Shown piece by piece: positions 56,801 to 64,000 of a stretch of 64,000 nt of DNA (its first letter is position 1; every line of letters starts with the position of its first letter). The notes under the pieces were generated by a model. The model worked only from the letters and a program-made list of their open reading frames with translations, had not been told where the DNA came from and did not search any database. The stretch covers positions 248,001 through 312,000 of the forward strand of contig JAHBBC010000013.1 of the NCBI GenBank assembly GCA_019915015.1, given 5' to 3'. Made by a program: the position numbers and the translations under genes. Source of the DNA: Auriscalpium vulgare. Lineage: Eukaryota; Basidiomycota; Agaricomycetes; Russulales; Auriscalpiaceae.

Positions 56801-58128
56801 GGGTCGATTACACGGAAACTTTCAGTCCAGTCGCCCGCTTTGAAACTATACGTTTCCTTCTTGCGTTGGCCGCGCTTGAAGATTGGGAAATTCATGGTAT
56901 GGACGTCAAGTCGGCGTTCTTACATGGCGAACTGGATGAAGAGATCTTCATGGAGCAACCAGAAGGTTTCCTGATCCCAGGGTTAGAGGACAAGGTAGTT
57001 CGATTGCTGAAGGCTATCTACGGCTTGAAGCAGGCGTCCAGAGTATGGAACGTCCAAATCGATGCTCTCTTGAAGGAAATTGGATTCACCAGGACCTATT
57101 CGGATACTGGTGTCTATGTCTATCGGCGACAGGAGGGGAACACAGTTACCATTTTGGTGCTGTATGTCGACGATATGGCTATCATGGGCAATTCGCTCCC
57201 AGAGATCACTCGAATCAAAGCCTTGCTTAAGACTCGATATGAGATGTCAGACTTAGGGGAGTTGAAAGAATTCCTTGGCATACGTATCACAAGAGATAGG
57301 CGCAAAAGGACATTGACAATCGACCAGAAGACATATCTGGAAGAAGTCCTTGATAGATTTGGGATGAAGGACGCGAACCCTGCTCGAACCCCTCTACCTG
57401 CGGGCTGTGTTTTGATAGCGTCTACTGAAGAAGTGGACAATGCACGTCGGAGTTATTACCAGTCGCTTATTGGCAGTATGATGTACTTTGCCATTGGCAC
57501 TCGTCCAGACGCGGCATATGCTATTGCACGCCTAGCACAGTACAGTGCGAATCCCACTGAAATGCATCTGAAGATGGCGAAGTATGTCTTGCGGTATATC
57601 AAAGGCACCCTTGACTACAAGCTTGTCTACAATGGCTTATCAGAGGAAGCTCAACTGCTTTCATACACGGACTCTGACCATGCTGAGAATAGAGACGATA
57701 GGACTTCCATTTCAGCCTTTGTTGTTAAACTGGCTGGAGGAGCTATTTCCTGGATGTCGCGGAAGCAAGCTACTACTTCCCAATCCACAGCTCAATCGGA
57801 ATACATCTCTATGGCGGAGGCTGCAAAGCAGTTGCAGTGGTACTACAACTTGTACTCTGAGCTTGGACTACCGGATCCCACTCCTATCGACATGCGATGC
57901 GATAATCGAGCTGCTATTCTTACGGCAGAAAATCCCATGGTTGGTAGGAACATGAAGCATGTAGAGGTTAAATACCACTTCATCCGGGAGTGCGTGGCAA
58001 AGGGACTTGTTCGCCTTGTACCAACCCCATCGGCTGAGAACGTCTCTGATGCTTTGACCAAGTCATTGCCTTATGAGCTACTTACTCGGTTCAGTGGGAG
58101 CATGGGTTTGACTCGTCGCAAGGACTAG
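53839..58128 (+). CDS. Gag-Pol polyprotein of the copia element
   Basis: 1429 codons, one frame, ATG at 53839, TAG at 58126-58128. Order and key residues: Gag to about residue 225; CCHC knuckle CKYCHKKGHWEANC (about 230-243); protease WMLDSGCSHH with the catalytic Asp at 301; integrase HHCC segment ending CHGCELGKST, then Asp503 (HSDLVGP), Asp566 (HSDRGGEY) and Glu602 (NGRAERW), an exact D-D-35-E; reverse transcriptase from about 950 (VIKNRWVFKLK) with YVDDM at 1109-1113; RNase H Asp1278, Glu1321 and Asp1355. A Pro-rich linker separates integrase and RT. There is no frameshift between gag and pol, so how the Gag:Pol ratio is set is not evident. All catalytic residues are present. Confidence 0.95.
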   Translation: MSGELLPKGFTILAGNSNYALWQDDMMAFLKVKKLWRYTSGSKPSPKAADPDNPTATEVEAEAVWDEEDDVALGYIKASLAPALKNKVGNDDHSSDAWKFLKTSYSKPGTCTIFTQFDLYLSTRLIDTKPLGPQINDFDQQYENLKKNGITVTPIQHAYFLLKALPDSYKAFRDLTLDSFSDLKTATPAEITTRILGKEASIKADSTIAATVNSAAAKAKGKQKVEKGKCKYCHKKGHWEANCRKKQADEAGDKKKGGDSSGGGGGSSKPSVNALIVEASSSNEVAVAWYLSPDKNRWMLDSGCSHHITHTRTDFAQYTPLEKPGHIAVGDSTAQAMHFYGTGTVNAWTDVDGKRVAVTLKNVLFAPKAAHRYISVTTLLNQKFDVLLRGSTGVCTIERAGITYGIGQKHDQFYWLELTPKPAVHEATVKNAVSVDIAHGRFAHMSHGALKRLTSEVVKGIVIDHATVATKPCHGCELGKSTRQTYPSSDKRATRVLGKIHSDLVGPMRVQSIQGFTYIATFLDDFSNKGVAMFLKRKSDFLLAFETFLARAEKETSVKLVIFHSDRGGEYINTILDKRFKELGITHHKTMPYTPQQNGRAERWNRTIMEKALSMLHHAGLSLGFWQCAVETAVHVYNRTPTRTLKWKTPMEVWSAGHIPDVAYFRVFGCKAYVHIQKEHRHKLEPNAKEMTFVGYEDGSKGYRFWNPATRSIVLSGEATFDETSFISRPTQKAPPSAPDPPTQHLSLSDLINDEDFTPERRPVPAPPVNAAGDDSDPDEDPAPKVEKDDSKVKTPPATPPPSRPHTPPPPAPPRTPPRRATNARVDNEALRHRVPPLEESPPIAEAVTPPARPRRANAGQRAARLGDQYDGLTALQVEQLDLRRRLPDTQGLVRQLDFEAPNLHALLDLMVGHDPKTYTEAMASRDFSKWWEACRYELDQLNKLGTWELVDRPKNRKVIKNRWVFKLKSNGVYRARLVAKGFTQVEGVDYTETFSPVARFETIRFLLALAALEDWEIHGMDVKSAFLHGELDEEIFMEQPEGFLIPGLEDKVVRLLKAIYGLKQASRVWNVQIDALLKEIGFTRTYSDTGVYVYRRQEGNTVTILVLYVDDMAIMGNSLPEITRIKALLKTRYEMSDLGELKEFLGIRITRDRRKRTLTIDQKTYLEEVLDRFGMKDANPARTPLPAGCVLIASTEEVDNARRSYYQSLIGSMMYFAIGTRPDAAYAIARLAQYSANPTEMHLKMAKYVLRYIKGTLDYKLVYNGLSEEAQLLSYTDSDHAENRDDRTSISAFVVKLAGGAISWMSRKQATTSQSTAQSEYISMAEAAKQLQWYYNLYSELGLPDPTPIDMRCDNRAAILTAENPMVGRNMKHVEVKYHFIRECVAKGLVRLVPTPSAENVSDALTKSLPYELLTRFSGSMGLTRRKD

Positions 58129-58150
58129 TGCTTGTCACTATTCGACTAGC

Positions 58151-58164
58151 CCATCAAGTGGGAG
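58151..58164 (+). other. Polypurine tract
   Basis: CCATCAAGTGGGAG directly before the 3' LTR; AGTGGGAG is the typical copia plus-strand primer. Confidence 0.75.
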
Positions 58165-58648
58165 TGTTGGAATTTGGTGATGACGCTAGTCTCATGACAA
58201 ATACTATGGAATGATCTAGAACGATCTGGACTTGTTTGATCATGGAACATTGTAGAATAGTCTAGAATAGCTACTGTACAGGATTGCTATACGCTTACTC
58301 AGGTCTTAACTCCTATCTCCTAAGATGACTGATGTACTTACTGATGCTGTGCAAGCTGACTGATTCTTACACATTATGTCTTACACATATGCTTTATGCT
58401 TACTACACAATTTCTGATTGGTTGATATGCAGAGCCCCAAGTAGTATAAAAGGGCTCCTTTCTTCGCTCAGATACCTCAGTCTTTTCACATCACAGACTG
58501 AGGTGAGCATTCCTATGCATACTTAGGAGTCTTCTCTTTACTAACTCACTTGTAGTATAGACTAACGTCTCTCTAAGGTACTGCAATATAGTCTTTTCAC
58601 ATCACAGACTGAGTATAGACTAACGTCTCTCTAAGTTGTGTTTCATCA
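58165..58648 (+). repeat. 3' LTR
   Basis: 484 bp, no difference from the 5' LTR found by eye, including the intron-containing and intron-less leader copies. Its TATA (58445-58451) points into the rest of F-box C, so read-through transcription of the 3' part of that gene is possible. Confidence 0.95.
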
Positions 58649-58653
58649 AAATT
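58649..58653 (+). repeat. Right target-site duplication (AAATT)
   Basis: Pairs with 52656-52660. Confidence 0.9.
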
Positions 58654-59619
58654 TAGTGCTCTTCGAGTGGAAGGCCCCTACCTCGAACAAAATAATCGCG
58701 CATAATGAGCCGGACAAGCAAGATGTCTGGTCGTTGCTGGCAGCCATCACTTCGCTGGATGTTATTGTCATTTCCGAGTTGGACAGATGTACCGTGTGGA
58801 ATAGCCAGGTATTTTCTTTCGCTACTTCTCACTGCTGTGTATATCTTGATCACATTGTCGCAGATTTTCAGTCTTTCAAATCTGACAGTCTTCGACTACA
58901 CGACGGAATTTTGCATAGATTCTTATACTCCCCCCGACTGTTCACGGCTCGTCACCATGCTCAAAGATCGTTGTCCCGGACTTGAAGTTTGTCCCATGTC
59001 TGCTCTTAGAAGAATGCCGCTAATTTACTTTCCACTCCTTCAGGAACTATACCTTCGCTTCGAAGCGCCTTTTCACTCAGGGCTCGGCTTCGCACCACCT
59101 TACCTTGGGGAATCCCTATTCACGGCTCGATGGCGCCACTTGATAGCGGTCGGTCTGCAGAGCGTCGCCAGCGCGCCTGCGGCTGTCGTTTCGTTTCTTG
59201 CCGCCCATCCTAGTCTGCGCTGGGTTCATTTGGACGAATGGTTCGGCTGTCGCCACTTCCCTGACGACTTCAAGGACTTTGATTGGCATCCCCCCATCGC
59301 GCAGCGGCTCGCTTTGCCGCAAGGTGTGCTGCCGAACTTGGAGACACTCCATTGCATACCGGGGCACGCCACCGACATTGTCAGGTCCATCTTGCCCTCG
59401 CAGGCTACTGGCGGCGGCATGCCGCTCACAATCTCTGTCGACTTGTCCATACAATTTGGAAAAGACGATGCCACTTTGGACGAATTTGTATCCGTCATGA
59501 ACGAACTACCGTCCAACATGACGGTGGTGAACCGCGCAGGTGTGGAGGGAAGTGTTCGTTTACGGAAGAGGCAGCAGGCGCGACAGCGACAGCGCCTCGA
59601 AATGCCCCACAACTTGTGA

Positions 59620-60777
59620 TAGTTCTCCGGTATCACCTAACATCGCGCGAGCTGTCATGTCGATGCGCCGGCAGCACCAGTACGTCATTCAAGTGACATT
59701 ATACATGCATCCATGATACGTCTTCGGTATGAATCGTGTAATTTTCATGCGGCAATGTCTCCCGTGCCCGATCACAAGTCACGGAGGAGGAGTGATTAAC
59801 GGTGGGTGCAGCCGACGGATGCGTAGCAGGCATTTTTTTTTTTCCCTGATGGGATCTCTTCAGGTGGGCAGCCGCCGCTGAGCTAAATCTTGTGAAGATC
59901 TTCTCTTTAACTGCCATGCACGTAGCGCGCAGCTCACAGTGTGATCGTGTCTCAATACTGCGCACCGTTTCCTCGCGCAAGTACTCGGACGCGCAGCAGG
60001 AGCCCTAGCGAACGAAACTCGTCCAGACGGGGATCGGGGGGTGTAGATGGTTCTAGCACGGTCGCGCCCCGTCTCTAGTTTGCGTAGCACACGTCTTGTC
60101 GGTGCGTTGCACCCCATTTCTTCTACGCCAGCTTCAAAATTGATTTTTGCGCAGATCTTTCTCCGTGTGCGCGCGCTGCCGGTGGGTGGCTTGCGCTGGA
60201 AGATCGCGATTTGGTGGCATGGGACGTGCGCAGGCGCAGGGTGCGAAGAGCCAGGAGATAACAACTCGGATGGAGGAAAAGATGTGCGATAGTTGCGAAT
60301 CCATGGTGAGCTAGGAGATTGTCTCATCGTGCTCCGAGTCGTTGGCTGAATTCGGTCAAGGAATCGAGACAGACCTTTGACTTTTCGCTCCAACGCGCAC
60401 ATACACCCCTCAATGGCCGTTCTCGCCCTTTCACACCCTATTTGCATCCACGCCGACCCTACAGGCTCGATCATCGAAGAATGGCTGGCCGTGCGAATTA
60501 TGGAGGTCTTCGTACTGGCGCGTCCTTTTTTCGCGATCGGAGAGCACTTGGTCCATATCGAGCGTTCTGTGGCTGCAATCCATGGTCAAGGTAACCGGTG
60601 TCGGTGGAATTGAAGCCCAACAATGCGCTTCAGGGCTCTGTCCCCGGCTGTAAAGCTGTGGTTGGTAAACGGCCAACCACATTCATCGCATTGTCTATCC
60701 CGCCGAGTTATCATTGTCCTGGACGCGCAGGCTTCCTGTCAGAGCATTGTCTTCCCCGTGCCAAGCGTTGGGGTGTA
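59620..60777. other. Intergenic, nothing recognised
   Basis: The first 120 bp is homologous to the 3' flank of F-box B. A poly-T run lies at about 59834-59845. Overlapping frames on both strands at 59860-60610 show no family or splice support. Confidence 0.45.
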
Positions 60778-60806
60778 TTCCGGCCACACTCGCAAGTGCT
60801 TAAAAA
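60778..60806 (+). promoter_or_regulatory. Promoter block shared with the gene at 35574
   Basis: TTCCGGCCACACTCGCAAGT followed by GCTTAAAAA, 84 bp before the ATG at 60890; see 35458-35484. Confidence 0.5.
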
Positions 60807-60889
60807 CCGCGGTGCGTCTAACACCTCCCCCATCCGCACTCTTCTCATCTTCGTCTACCCCGCTCAATCCAAATTTAATCCACCAAACC

Positions 60890-61744
60890 ATGTCTGAATA
60901 CCACCAGGACTCGACTTTCTACCCTGTCCCCGTACGGCCTCTCACGTCCCCTACCCCACTGAGCCCACACTAACGCCCCCATAGAAAGACGAGACCCTCG
61001 CCACGGGCTGCATCGCCGCCGCCCTCGGCCCCGCCGGCACAAACGACCATCTTTCCCTCGTCGTCGGCCCGCGCACCCAGGTGCAGCTCTGGAAGGTGTA
61101 CCGCCTGCGCGACGCCGTGTTCGTGCGCCAGGCCGCGCCAGAGCCGTACATGTACCACGTCGACCAGGCCGCATTGCCCTCGCGTGGGCGCATCGTGCCC
61201 ATCGTGTGGAGCGGCGCGCGCGTGCGCCCCGAGTGGCCCGTGTGGTTTGAGAAGAAGCAAGGGGACGTCGGCGTGAATCTCGTGGACGCGATGCGCGGCG
61301 GTCCGCTGTCGCTCCAGGGCCAACGCCTCATACGCATGTTTGCGCACGAGTGCCATGCGTGTGTTTCGGTGAGTGGTTGCTGTCTTGTGGGCGAGCTGCA
61401 TGCTGATGTTGCGCGCGCAGTGGCCTGGGTACTACGAGTACAACAGGAAATTCTCCGTGACAATGATCCGCGAGACGGTCACCGCCGACGAGCTCCTCTA
61501 CCACCTCGCGTGGGCAGTGCACGCCATGCTTAGCGTGCGTATCCCGCTCTACGCCCCGCTTGCTGATTGAGGCTGACTTGCGCGGTGCGTACAGGGCAAG
61601 GCTGTGCATGACCTGACGCGCCTCGCGCCGCCGGGGCTCGAGGTCGGCGTCGTGCGCCCCGAGGACGTCACCATCGTTGGCGCTCTCAACCTCGCGCAGG
61701 GTAAATGGTACCCAATTTTGCGCGTCGCCCACCGCCTGCGCTAG
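60890..61744 (+). CDS. Hypothetical protein, 229 residues
   Basis: Four exons with clean phase-0 junctions: 60890-60931, 60985-61368, 61421-61534 and 61595-61744. It starts MSEYHQDSTFYPVP, continues KDETLATGCIAAALGPAGTN, FVRQAAPEPYMYHVDQAALP, PVWFEKKQGDVGVNLVDAMR, ECHACVS, WPGYYEYNRKFSVTMIRETV, and ends VGALNLAQGKWYPILRVAHR-LR. It is globular, with no signal peptide or membrane span. The consistent splice sites and promoter block support a real gene. Family not recognised. Confidence 0.7.
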
Positions 61745-62279
61745 CGTGCGGTCATCGGACATTCTCGAGACATGGTCGTCGCTGTATGAATATGTAAAGT
61801 ACTATGTACTATGAGACATCACAAATGTGTAGGTTCACCCGGATGGCTGAGCGACGAAGCTGTGAAGCAAGTTGATCGCCATCATCCTGGTAAGGTTGCG
61901 GACGTCTTCGTCTATGCAAACTTTCCAAATATAACGATGCCGTTCTTTCCAGTACACTCTCATGACCACGAAGAAATTCATTCTCGATGGCCGGCTGACA
62001 TATAGAGGCGCCTATTGTCGGCTCCACCGGTATTTAAAACTTTTGTTCCTTGATTGGCCTCGCGGTCCCTTCGCCAATTGGTATGTACTGGCCAGTCCCT
62101 GCACGGTGGTTCCCGTCGGCGTCAGGGCACAATCGTCCTCACTTATGTAAGTTTTCGTCGCAATCACTCCTCTGTCCACGCTACGTCGCTAGCAACACGG
62201 TTTTCGGCACTTTGGCGGCCATTGATTTGGCTGGAATGCTCGAGTACTCTTTGAGTCTCTGACGCCCAGATCGACGCCT
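61745..62279. other. Intergenic with dispersed repeat and TATA-like site
   Basis: 61871-61909 is the partner of 41294-41332. TATTTAAAAC near 62031 could be a promoter but is about 250 bp from the next ATG. Confidence 0.45.
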
Positions 62280-64000
62280 ATGGCAACTGGATATGCCTCC
62301 GTTCCGTCTCTTGTCGCAGGGGAACTCAAGCCGAAGAAGACGACATTATACCTACCCATTCTCTCGCCCACGTGCTGGCTGCTTGCCAGCATTGCCGCCG
62401 CGTTGGGTCACCACTTTTTTAACTCATGGGTCGACGGCAAGCAGACGTAGGTCACTCTCTTGCGCTGTAAAGCTCCATCCTCACTCGTATGGCTTGCTTT
62501 GTAGCGCGGAACTTGGGCTATCGCAGGAATGGGTGTATCGCGCGACTACGGCCTTCGCATTCTTGATACAAACGATGTTGGCCTCAGCCATGTCGTTCGT
62601 CCTGTGTCAATTGGTGTGGTACTACGTTCAACGGAGTTTCATGACTGTCCAAGGCACGTCTTCAACCAAGTCCGCTCCCCACATACTGACGAGCGGTACC
62701 GCAGACATCGATGCCGTATACAACATAGAGCGGCGCGTGTTCAAACCCACAGCACTCCCAATGACGGCCGTTCGCAGCCCTCTTCTGGTCTTTGTCTCCT
62801 TTCTCTCCTACTGCTTGCCCATATGTGCGATCTTCTCGAATGCAGCGCTCCGCGTCGTCACCGCTGCGCAAACGGAAGTTTTGCAGGACTGCTCGATCCC
62901 TTCAGGCAATCTTACCACTCAGGACCCGTCGCAATTTTTGTACAGCACGTATACCCCGCCTGCTGGCACGGAGCCCGCTTACTATGGCCCACTCGCCACC
63001 ACGAGCAGATTCGTAACACAAGCGCTCGTCACCCAGCGTCTTCCCTCGCTCACACTCCCGAATCCATGCCCCGGGAATTGCACGTATCGAGTGTCGGTCG
63101 ACTCGATGAAGATGAATTGCAACTCGATCGATGCGACACAAGCGCCGGCCGGCCTCATGCAGCCCCTGGGCGGGCGGGCGACGTACTGGAACGCGACTGT
63201 TGACCCCAGCGACATTCCCTTGAGTTACGGTTCTGCCGCACCAGTGGATCAGACATCGGCACAAGTGACAGCCGCTCTCCCTTTTTTCATTGGATGGAAT
63301 TCGAGCGAAGGCGGGACTGCAGGAATTGCTCGATGCAATCCCGCGCAGGCACGCTATGACTTCGAAGTGAGTTTGAGCGATTCGCAGTCACGAAAATTGT
63401 TGACTCCTTTTGCTGTAGGTTAAAACCGTGATGGGCGCGCAAGCCGTCGCCTACAACGTCACCTACACAGGCGACCCCGATCAATTTGTGATTGTTCCGC
63501 ACTGCGCGAGCCCGGACAACCTCGCGTGCCAGGTCAGCGCGCTCGCGCAGGCCATGCGCAACCAACTCGTCGGCAGCATCTCAACATCTGATGTGTCGAG
63601 TGTTTATCTCTCCACGAGTTTGGCTTCGGCCGTCGCCTCAGCAGCGTTCTTGAACCAAACGGTCGATCCCAACCCGAACACCGCGGCGACCTTGTATGTC
63701 TGGGGAGACGTCCTCAGCGGCCTCGATTCCCTGGCAGCAAATATCACAGCTGGACTGCTGAATATGCCCCTCGGGATGAGGGACAGCCAGTGCACTTATG
63801 ACTATACACACGTGGTGTATCGGTATGAGCGGCTCACTCTCTGGATACCGTACGGGGTAAGCGGTCTTTTTTTCCCCGACGTTTTCTGCACTCATCGCAG
63901 GTGCGACAATTACACAGATCGCGATCCTTGTCGTCACAATGTGCCTCGCCTTCGGATTCGTCCTCTTTCGCAACGTGAATCCCACAAACCGGACGACGTC
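62280..64000 (+). CDS. Multi-pass membrane protein with large glycosylated extracellular loop (3' end outside window)
   Basis: ATG at 62280 (MATGYASVPSLVAGELKPKK); exon 1 is 62280-62446 and exon 2 starts at 62505. Spans: TTLYLPILSPTCWLLASIAA, TAFAFLIQTMLASAMSFVLC and SPLLVFVSFLSYCLPICAIF. A long Cys-containing segment follows with N-glycosylation sites (GNLTT, GNCTYR, WNATV, WNSSE), then introns ending at about 63420 and 63917, and another span IAILVVTMCLAFGFVLFRN at the window edge. This layout matches an uncharacterised membrane-protein family common in Agaricomycetes; function unknown. In frame at the junctions tested. Confidence 0.75.

Larger units (their letters stand above)
52661..58648 (+). 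mobile_element. Full-length Ty1/copia LTR retrotransposon
   Basis: 5988 bp: LTR 52661-53144, primer site from 53145, leader, gag-pol 53839-58128, polypurine tract before 58165, LTR 58165-58648, and a 5-bp target duplication. The order protease-integrase-RT-RNase H places it in Ty1/copia. Both LTRs are 484 bp with no difference that I can see, and the polyprotein is a single unbroken frame. So it inserted very recently and is probably still competent. It sits in exon 1 of F-box C in the same orientation. Confidence 0.95.
52273..59619 (+). pseudogene. F-box-like paralogue C, exon 1 split by a retrotransposon
   Basis: ATG at 52273 (MLTSLPVEVLDNITACITSP). Exon 1 runs to 52660, is interrupted by the copia element, and resumes at 58654-58808. 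The two pieces are 388 + 155 = 543 nt, exactly the exon 1 length of A and B once a single target copy (AAATT) is counted. Exon 2 is 58864-58986 (123 nt), intron 2 is 58987-59043 (57 nt) and exon 3 is 59044-59619 (TGA). No other lesion is seen, so the gene was intact when hit. As it stands, translation enters the LTR after KNMSNL and stops near 52708. It ends like B (RLEMPHNL versus RLEMPHRH). Confidence 0.85.

Noticed and set aside
1..64000. tRNA, rRNA, CRISPR or bacterial islands
   Set aside because: No convincing T-loop/anticodon pairs or other RNA-gene signatures were found by eye, and gene structure is eukaryotic throughout.

Overview
The window reads as nuclear DNA of an Agaricomycete (mushroom-forming basidiomycete), probably from the Polyporales or a close relative. 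The evidence is GC-rich coding sequence, many 50-60 nt GT-AG introns, 50-100 kDa multi-exon genes packed on both strands, and families typical of wood-decay fungi: fungalysin, P450, NCS1 permeases, HAD-type terpene-synthase-like proteins and expanded F-box families. I see no bacterial operon, tRNA, rRNA or CRISPR array.

Layout. 0-9.3 kb: 3'-truncated listerin (LTN1, minus) divergent from an HKD phospholipase D; their shared promoter holds an inverted relic of LTN1 itself. 9.3-14.3 kb: repeat debris, a foldback-like inverted repeat and an F-box pseudogene. 14.3-17.6 kb: an intact P450, then a small conserved-looking gene whose 5' end is cut by a second, truncated copy of the F-box locus. 17.6-21 kb: little recognisable. 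21-39 kb: a small hypothetical gene, a decayed NCS1 purine/cytosine permease, fungalysin, a TOK-type K+ channel, a HAD-domain protein, a small gene and an intact NCS1 paralogue. 39.7-59.6 kb: three F-box-like paralogues (A, B, C) interleaved with a multi-pass membrane protein, a derlin (DER1) and orotate phosphoribosyltransferase (URA5). 60.9 kb to the end: a hypothetical gene and a membrane protein running off the window.

The most interesting part is 48.5-58.7 kb, where two young mobile elements have hit the third F-box locus. One is a non-autonomous CACTA-like element (48533-51994) with near-perfect 700/722 bp terminal inverted repeats, a 3-bp target duplication, and a GC-rich core that looks like captured host gene pieces. 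The other is a full-length Ty1/copia retrotransposon (52661-58648) with apparently identical 484-bp LTRs, a single 1429-codon gag-pol, a primer site matching cleaved initiator-tRNA, and a 5-bp target duplication. Removing it with one target copy gives the F-box exon 1 exactly the 543 nt seen in both paralogues.

Inside each LTR a 46-nt leader segment is present twice: once interrupted by a perfect-looking 53-nt spliceosomal intron, and once without it. That is the footprint expected if a spliced retrotransposon RNA end had been written back into the LTR. I regard this as the best candidate for something undescribed. All gene models are by eye; exon borders are given where I could check phase.
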